Assembly: GCA_024697885.1 (NCBI GenBank)
Contig: JAILSA010000093.1
Span: 1 to 28,462 of the forward strand
Length of the DNA stretch: 28,462 bases
Reading direction: 5' to 3'
Source of the DNA: Eubacterium sp.
GTDB lineage: Bacteria > Bacillota > Clostridia > Lachnospirales > Lachnospiraceae
Shown here: one piece after another, positions 24,040 through 28,462 of the stretch
How positions within the stretch are numbered: position 1 is the first letter of the stretch
How the letters are laid out: each line of letters starts with the position of its first letter
Position numbers and translations under genes: made by a program
The notes under the pieces: generated by a model
The model's input: the letters and a program-made list of their open reading frames with translations, nothing else
The model's database searches: none
Told to the model about the DNA's origin: nothing

Positions 24040-24113
24040 AACAGGAAGAGTCCAACCGACTCGAGACGAGGTGTATGCGCACCTCGTCTCTCTCTGGTTG
24101 GCCTCTTCTTGTT
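24040..24113. terminator. Very long hairpin terminator between htpG and the thioesterase gene
   Basis: Arms of 34 bases (24040-24073 and 24080-24113) with a 6-base loop. From the loop outward: 11 bp (GACGAGGTG with CACCTCGTC at the core), a 5x5 internal loop, 6 bp (CCAACC/GGTTGG), one mismatch and 11 bp. T-rich sequence follows on the plus strand (TTGTTTTATT) and TTTTAG on the minus strand. It lies between convergent genes and probably stops both. Confidence 0.85.
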
Positions 24114-24122
24114 TTATTGCAC

Positions 24123-24482
24123 TTATAGAGATAAGTGGTGAGGAGTCTTTTGTCCCTTGGAATCTGTGGTGACAAAAATGCAGGTGGCGGAGGCGTGATC
24201 CTCCCCAGTCAACATGTTTTTGGCCAGGACACCCACCTGAATGCTGGTGGTGCCAAGGCTCTTGATTTCATAATAAAGTTCCAAAATCATGCCGGCAGTC
24301 ACTGGCTTTTGGATGTTTAAGTCCGAAATGGCCACTAAAACCACGTGTTCATTGTCTCCCAAAAAGTTGGTGACGCCAATCATGGCAGCCTCTGTCATCC
24401 AGTCAGACAGGCGACCGGCATAGAGGGTCTGGTGGTGGTTGTGGTCAGCGGGACGAACAAAATGTCTTGTTGATAATTCCAT
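24123..24482 (-). CDS. Hotdog-fold acyl-CoA thioesterase
   Basis: 119 residues of the YciA/4HBT hotdog type, expected to hydrolyse acyl-CoA thioesters in the cytoplasm. The N-terminal block DHNHHQTLYAGRLSDWMTEAA corresponds to the family's conserved N-x-x-x-T-L-x-G-G-x-L-x-x-W-M-D/E-E-A-A helix, with the usual second Gly/Ala tolerated and Glu in the active-site position; VLVAISDLNIQKPVTAG matches the following strand. The substrate is unknown. ATG at 24482 has GGGAGG five bases upstream. It diverges from the GH43 gene across a shared regulatory region. Confidence 0.82.
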   Translation of the reverse strand: MELSTRHFVRPADHNHHQTLYAGRLSDWMTEAAMIGVTNFLGDNEHVVLVAISDLNIQKPVTAGMILELYYEIKSLGTTSIQVGVLAKNMLTGEDHASATCIFVTTDSKGQKTPHHLSL

Positions 24483-24492
24483 AGAAACCTCC

Positions 24493-24530
24493 CAGGGCGA
24501 ATTTGCTGGACTTGGCCAGGATTTGCCCTG
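24493..24530 (-). other. Leader hairpin just upstream of the thioesterase ribosome site
   Basis: CAGGGCGAAT (24493-24502) pairs with ATTTGCCCTG (24521-24530), one G-U or mismatch, with an inner CTGG/CCAG stem (24506-24509, 24516-24519). In the minus-strand transcript its 3' arm runs straight into the GGGAGG ribosome site, so it could influence translation; this is an inference. Confidence 0.45.
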
Positions 24531-24568
24531 AAATTAGTATATCATATGATGGCAAGATATACTAATTT
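24531..24568. promoter_or_regulatory. Perfect 13-bp dyad between divergent genes (candidate operator)
   Basis: AAATTAGTATATC (24531-24543) and its exact reverse complement GATATACTAATTT (24556-24568) are separated by 12 bases. The left arm contains a minus-strand extended -10 (TGATATACT, 24544-24536) for the thioesterase, and the right arm ends three bases before the -35 of the GH43 promoter. An inner palindrome ATCATATGAT (24541-24550) overlaps it. Confidence 0.6.
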
Positions 24569-24571
24569 ATC

Positions 24572-24600
24572 TTGAAAAATAAGTACATAGCATATATAAT
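24572..24600 (+). promoter_or_regulatory. Sigma-A promoter of the GH43 gene
   Basis: TTGAAA (24572-24577), 17-base spacer, perfect TATAAT (24595-24600). The ATG at 24639 follows with TAGGAGG just upstream. Confidence 0.82.
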
Positions 24601-24638
24601 TTTTAACTGGGAGATTTTGACTGTTTTAGGAGGAACCC

Positions 24639-26888
24639 ATGCTAAGTAAGAAGAATTTTATCAGTAAAATGAAGACGGTGGCGGCCCTGTCCGCCATGAT
24701 TTTGGCCCTGGGGGGACTAGGGGCGGGGGAATGCCAGGCGGCGAGCGCCACAGAGAAAAACACCCTGCAGTCCTACACCCAGGTAGGAGATAACTACCGG
24801 TCCATGAGTGGAATCACGCTTACATCAAAGCTGGACAAAGACCAGTACAAGGACGGAGACCAGGCCAGTTTGACTCTGTCGGTGGAAAATACCAACGACT
24901 ATCCAGTGAAGAATGTGGAGATTCGTTATAACCTGCCGGCCAATATAAAAAAGGACAAGGGAAACAGCGATTTAGTAATCGAGGAATTAGGGGCTCATGA
25001 GACGAGAGAATTGACCTTTACGGCCACTGTGACAGAGGATTCCTCAGGCCCTATGGCCCCATGGTTTAAGAGGATTTTGCTTATTGGGGGCGTGGTTTTG
25101 GCCCTGATTATCCTGATTTTACTTATTATAATAATTCGAAAGAAAAAGGCTAAGAAGGCTCTGGCCCTCTTTATGACCCTTTTGCTGGCGGGAAGCGCCA
25201 CCTGCCAGGGACCGGCCTATACAAGGGCGGCGGACAGGAGTCAGGCGGCAGAAAAGACCCAGGCAGCGGAGCAAACGAAGGCCATAGAGGCTGACTACCA
25301 GGTGGATTCTGACGCCTTTATGAACCGGGTATCGGTTCACGACCCATCGGTGGTCAAGGATCCAAAGTCCGGCTACTATTACATTTTTGGCTCTCATTTG
25401 GCCTTTGCCAAGTCCAAGGATTTGATTTCCTGGGAGCGTTTTACCAATAACATCCACACCGACTACGAAAAGCTCTTTAAGGAGCCATGGGATAAGTGGG
25501 CCAAGAAGGCCACGGCTCCAGATTCCGGCCTGAGTGGAAGGATGTGGGCGCCAGATGTGGTTTGGAATGACACTATGAAAAAATGGTGTATGTACATGAG
25601 TATTGACGGCGACAACTGGGTATCTTCAATTTGCCTTTTGACTGCAGATAAAATCGAGGGGCCATATGATTATCAAGGAGTAGTGGTATACTCCGGTATG
25701 AACAATGGAAGAACCAAGGTGGATCTAAACCAGACAGATGTTTACAAGGTGTTAGATAAGGACGACGATTTGGAGCGATACAGCAATACCAGCGATTCCT
25801 GTATCAATGCCATTGACCCAAGCATACAGACGGATGAAGAGGGAAATATGTATATGACCTATGGCTCTTGGTCCGCAGGAATTTATCAGTTGAAGTTAGA
25901 CCCTAAGACAGGTATGAGAGATTATGAGACCAGGTACGAGTCAAAAATCAACGAGTCCGATGCCTATTATGGGAAAAAAATCGCCGGCGGATTTTACTGC
26001 TCAGGAGAGGGCCCATACATTATAAAGGGAAGCAAGTACTACTATCTCTTTTTGTCCTATGGCGGACTTGAGGCCACAGGCGGTTATCAGATGAGAATCT
26101 ATCGCTCTGAGCACGTGGACGGCCCATATGTGGACGACAATGGTGTTTCTGCCATTCGGGATAAGAGCGTGGAAATCAAGCGAACCGATTACGGTTACCG
26201 AATTTTTGGCAGTTATCTCATGGACGGCCTGGGAAAAGCCCAGGTGGCCCAGGGACACAACTCCGCCATTGTGGATGAAGACGGAAGAATTTTCCTCATT
26301 TATCACACAAGATTTCAGTCGGATTCCGGCACCAACGAGACCCATCAGGTGAGGGTTCACCAGATGTTTGAAAACGAAAACGGTTGGCTGGTGGCGGCCC
26401 CTTACGAGTACTCGGGAGAGACCTTGAAAGAGGAGGCTTATGCCATGGAGGAATTGGCAGGGGAGTACGAATTTATCTATCACGACCCAACCAAGGCCTA
26501 CATGGTGGTCAACGGAACCCAGATGGGACTGGTGGGAGCTGCTGATCGAGAAAAAGAAATGGAGGGCAGCCAGGAGGTTACCATTGGTAAGTATGTAAGC
26601 ACCATCCGCTACTGTGCGGACTTCAAGGTGGATCAGGCAGAAAAAATCACCCTCAAGGAGGATGGAAGCCTGACAGGAGAGTACCGGGGAACCTGGTCCC
26701 TAGAGGGCAACAAGTTGACCCTGGATTTGGGAGATGGCCATGTCTATAAGGGCTATTTTATCAAGCAGTACAATGAGAATATGGACCGCAAAGTAACAAT
26801 GACATTTACGGCAGAGGGAGAAAATGTGGCCGTTTGGGGCGTAAAACCGGTGGAAAAAGAAGAAGATACGGAGGCAGAAAATGAATAA
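24639..26888 (+). CDS. Membrane-tethered GH43 arabinanase-like enzyme with unusual N-terminal module
   Basis: 749 residues. Signal peptide (about 1-35), an Ig-like/CARDB-type domain (about 55-133), a membrane helix (145-166), a basic turn RKKKAKK, a second hydrophobic signal-like stretch (173-188), an Ala/Glu/Lys/Thr linker, then a five-bladed GH43 domain (about 225-590) and a beta-rich C-terminal domain (about 597-735) resembling that of endo-1,5-alpha-L-arabinanases (PF16369-like). The GH43 catalytic set is visible: D235 in HDPSVV, D393 in NAIDPSI, E457 in SGEGPY. If both helices span the membrane, the enzyme faces outward. The two-helix middle looks like a fusion of a tethered Ig protein with a separately exported hydrolase. 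Substrate (arabinan) is inferred. Confidence 0.88.
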   Translation: MLSKKNFISKMKTVAALSAMILALGGLGAGECQAASATEKNTLQSYTQVGDNYRSMSGITLTSKLDKDQYKDGDQASLTLSVENTNDYPVKNVEIRYNLPANIKKDKGNSDLVIEELGAHETRELTFTATVTEDSSGPMAPWFKRILLIGGVVLALIILILLIIIIRKKKAKKALALFMTLLLAGSATCQGPAYTRAADRSQAAEKTQAAEQTKAIEADYQVDSDAFMNRVSVHDPSVVKDPKSGYYYIFGSHLAFAKSKDLISWERFTNNIHTDYEKLFKEPWDKWAKKATAPDSGLSGRMWAPDVVWNDTMKKWCMYMSIDGDNWVSSICLLTADKIEGPYDYQGVVVYSGMNNGRTKVDLNQTDVYKVLDKDDDLERYSNTSDSCINAIDPSIQTDEEGNMYMTYGSWSAGIYQLKLDPKTGMRDYETRYESKINESDAYYGKKIAGGFYCSGEGPYIIKGSKYYYLFLSYGGLEATGGYQMRIYRSEHVDGPYVDDNGVSAIRDKSVEIKRTDYGYRIFGSYLMDGLGKAQVAQGHNSAIVDEDGRIFLIYHTRFQSDSGTNETHQVRVHQMFENENGWLVAAPYEYSGETLKEEAYAMEELAGEYEFIYHDPTKAYMVVNGTQMGLVGAADREKEMEGSQEVTIGKYVSTIRYCADFKVDQAEKITLKEDGSLTGEYRGTWSLEGNKLTLDLGDGHVYKGYFIKQYNENMDRKVTMTFTAEGENVAVWGVKPVEKEEDTEAENE

Positions 26889-28200
26889 GACAGTAAAGAA
26901 AATATTAAGCTTTGGATTGTGTGTGGGACTTTGTTTGGGAGGACAGAAGGCTCAGGCCAGCACAATCTTGTCCTCTGATGTAATTGTGGCATCTAGTGGC
27001 AACGAACTTTTGGGCCTGGAGGGAAGCTTTGTGGCCAAGGATGTGGATGCGGCCATTGAGAGAATCAACGCCATCCGCAAGGAGGCCTGCGACGAGGGAG
27101 TTCCCTATACCTTTTACAGACATGGATACTATGAGACCAGGGCGCTGACCCCAGACGACTACAGTCCTTTGGTCTGGTCCGGCAGCATGGAGACCATAGC
27201 CCGAATCCGCGCGGCAGAGGCAATTGTCTACGAGGACCATGTTCGACCAGATGGATCAAGTATTTTTGACTTAGAGGTAGTATCCGGCCAGGACACAGTT
27301 CGCACCTACGGGGAAAATCTTGCCTGGAACTACTCCACTTCCATGGTGGATGCCATCAACCAGTGGTATGCGGAAAAGGACGACTATGTCAACGGAGTGA
27401 CCAATGCAGTGGTAGGTCACTATACCTCCATGATTAACCCGGATTACGCCTGCTTTGCCATGGGACTTTTTGACCAAAAGCAGGATGGCTGGAACGCCAT
27501 TGCGGGAGAGTTTAACTACACCAGCGGTCTCTATGAGACAAAACAGCCGGCGGCCACCAATATTGTTCAGACCATACAGGTAAAAAAATCCTCCCTGTCT
27601 AGTCCAGTCTTAGAGGGAACGGGGAGCCTGCAGGTGGGAAAACAGACCTCCTTCAAACTCATGGTTCCAACCACCAACCTGGGTGTGACCAAAAACCTGC
27701 TGGTGCTTGACAGCGTAAGCTTTAGCTCCTCCAACAACAGCGTGGCAACAGTGACATCTTCCGGAGTGGTAACGGGAATCAAGAAGGGAAGTGCCCAGAT
27801 TACAGCTAAATCGGCTTCTGGCTACAAGGCCACAGCCACAGTAACTGTGACACAGACCGCATCCACCTCCACGGCAAAGGCATCTAGCAGCAATGTTTCT
27901 AAGTACATGCCAACCACCAAATTCAAGTCTATTAAAGCGCAAAAAACCAGTTTGAAACTCAGATGGGCCAAGAAGAAAAATATAACAGGCTACCAGATTC
28001 AGATTGCCAAAAAAAATAAATTTACCAAGGGTCTAAAGACCGTCAAGGTAAAAAAGAAAAGTAAGACCAGTGTCAAGGTGAAAAAACTCAAAAAGAAGAC
28101 CAGGTACTATTTGAGAATACGCACCTACCTCAAGGCAGGCACCACCATGATTTACAGCAGCTGGTCCAAGACAAAGAGCAAAAAAACCAAGAAGAAATAG
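26881..28200 (+). CDS. Secreted CAP-domain protein with Big_2 and FN3-like domains
   Basis: 439 residues. Signal peptide (about 1-26), a CAP/SCP-PR1 domain (about 45-205, with EDHVRPDG, YGENLAWNY, AINQWYAEKDDY and VGHYTSMINP), a Big_2 Ig-like domain (about 235-326: VSFSSSNNSVATVTSSGVVTG), a Ser/Thr linker, and an FN3-like domain (about 345-430) that is extremely lysine-rich (ending KSKKTKKK). Bacterial CAP proteins are secreted and of mostly unknown function. No LPXTG; charge-based wall binding is an inference. The ATG overlaps the GH43 stop by eight bases (ATGAATAA), so translation may be coupled. Confidence 0.9.
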   Translation: MNKTVKKILSFGLCVGLCLGGQKAQASTILSSDVIVASSGNELLGLEGSFVAKDVDAAIERINAIRKEACDEGVPYTFYRHGYYETRALTPDDYSPLVWSGSMETIARIRAAEAIVYEDHVRPDGSSIFDLEVVSGQDTVRTYGENLAWNYSTSMVDAINQWYAEKDDYVNGVTNAVVGHYTSMINPDYACFAMGLFDQKQDGWNAIAGEFNYTSGLYETKQPAATNIVQTIQVKKSSLSSPVLEGTGSLQVGKQTSFKLMVPTTNLGVTKNLLVLDSVSFSSSNNSVATVTSSGVVTGIKKGSAQITAKSASGYKATATVTVTQTASTSTAKASSSNVSKYMPTTKFKSIKAQKTSLKLRWAKKKNITGYQIQIAKKNKFTKGLKTVKVKKKSKTSVKVKKLKKKTRYYLRIRTYLKAGTTMIYSSWSKTKSKKTKKK

Positions 28201-28214
28201 GTTGAGGAGAAAAC

Positions 28215-28462
28215 ATGAAGTACAAATTGGCCATATTTGATATGGACGGAACCATTTTAGATACCCTAGAGGACCTAATGGACAGCGTGAATTTTGCCCT
28301 GAGGAGCCAGGGGCTTCCGGAACGAAGTTATGAGGAAGTAAAAAGCTTCGTGGGAAATGGCATTGGCAAGCTCATTGCCAGGGCGGTGCCAGAGGGAACC
28401 TCAGATGACACAAGGCAAGAGGTGCATAAGGCCTTTACAGACCACTACAAGGTTCACTGCGC
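28215..28462 (+). CDS. HAD-superfamily phosphatase, phosphoglycolate-phosphatase-like (3' truncated by window)
   Basis: The first 82 residues are present. The HAD motif I, FDMDGTILDT, carries both catalytic aspartates, and the helical cap starts with LEDLMDSVNFALRSQGLPE and SFVGNGIGKLIARAVPEG, as in Gph/PGP-type enzymes. Substrate cannot be assigned. The ATG at 28215 has GAGGAG upstream and lies 14 bases after the CAP gene with no terminator between, so the two are likely co-transcribed. Confidence 0.92.
   Translation, partial: MKYKLAIFDMDGTILDTLEDLMDSVNFALRSQGLPERSYEEVKSFVGNGIGKLIARAVPEGTSDDTRQEVHKAFTDHYKVHC

Noticed and set aside
25110..25175. Internal promoter or separate start for the GH43 half (TATAAT near 25125, ATG at 25173)
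   Set aside because: The AT-rich stretch encodes an isoleucine-rich membrane helix, no matching -35 was found, and no ribosome site precedes the ATG.
1..28462. CRISPR arrays, tRNA/rRNA genes, insertion sequences, prophage genes
   Set aside because: No regularly spaced repeats, cloverleaf sequences, transposase motifs or phage genes were seen on either strand.

Overview
The window looks like chromosomal DNA of an anaerobic, Gram-positive member of the Clostridia, most likely Lachnospiraceae. Support: purine-rich coding strands with AGG/AGA arginine codons, strong AGGAGG-type ribosome binding sites, several TTG/GTG starts, sigma-A promoters, a CIRCE/HrcA operator, BspA-like and lysine-rich secreted proteins, and gut-type alpha-galactosidase, amylase and arabinanase genes. 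I see no rRNA, tRNA, CRISPR array, insertion sequence or prophage. Coding density is high and no gene-free gap exceeds 200 bases.

Layout. (1) 1-4316: the end of a Maf nucleotide pyrophosphatase gene meets, across a two-way terminator, a minus-strand pair: a PAS-GGDEF-EAL cyclic-di-GMP protein followed by a cytoplasmic GH13 amylase with an odd C-terminal tail. (2) 4440-5252: pyrE with its own promoter and a strong terminator. (3) 5293-14286: an eight-gene operon that looks like a stripped-down, divergent tight-adherence (Tad/Flp) locus: TadZ-like ATPase, secreted beta-helix protein, CpaF/TadA ATPase, one TadB/TadC-like membrane platform, three small single-pass proteins, and a 1099-residue InlB-repeat/leucine-rich-repeat surface protein. 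Several genes overlap at ATGA or GTGA. (4) 14259-17239, minus strand: an ABC-F ATPase and a CNNM/CorC-type membrane protein, ending in a terminator that overlaps the stop of the surface-protein gene. (5) 17363-21889: GH36 alpha-galactosidase, a GlgX-like GH13 protein that has lost all three catalytic carboxylates, and a small conserved protein. (6) 21870-24113: htpG behind a perfect CIRCE element and a consensus promoter, closed by a very long hairpin. (7) 24123-28462: a hotdog thioesterase diverging from a secreted GH43 arabinanase-like gene, with a perfect 13-bp dyad between them; then a CAP-domain secreted protein and the start of a HAD phosphatase gene.

How it fits together. Two themes dominate: cell-surface display (Tad-like operon, LRR and beta-helix proteins, CAP protein, membrane-tethered GH43) and alpha-glucan/galactoside/arabinan use (GH13, GH36, GH43). 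The most striking sequence-level observations are two coherent losses of active-site residues in intact genes: a debranching-enzyme fold with D-to-N, E-to-S and D-to-N changes plus a shortened catalytic loop, and an ABC-F protein in which only one of the two composite ATP sites is degenerate. The compact Tad-like operon with no recognisable Flp pilin is the best candidate for a poorly described multi-gene system. Family names come from motif recognition by eye, without any database search.
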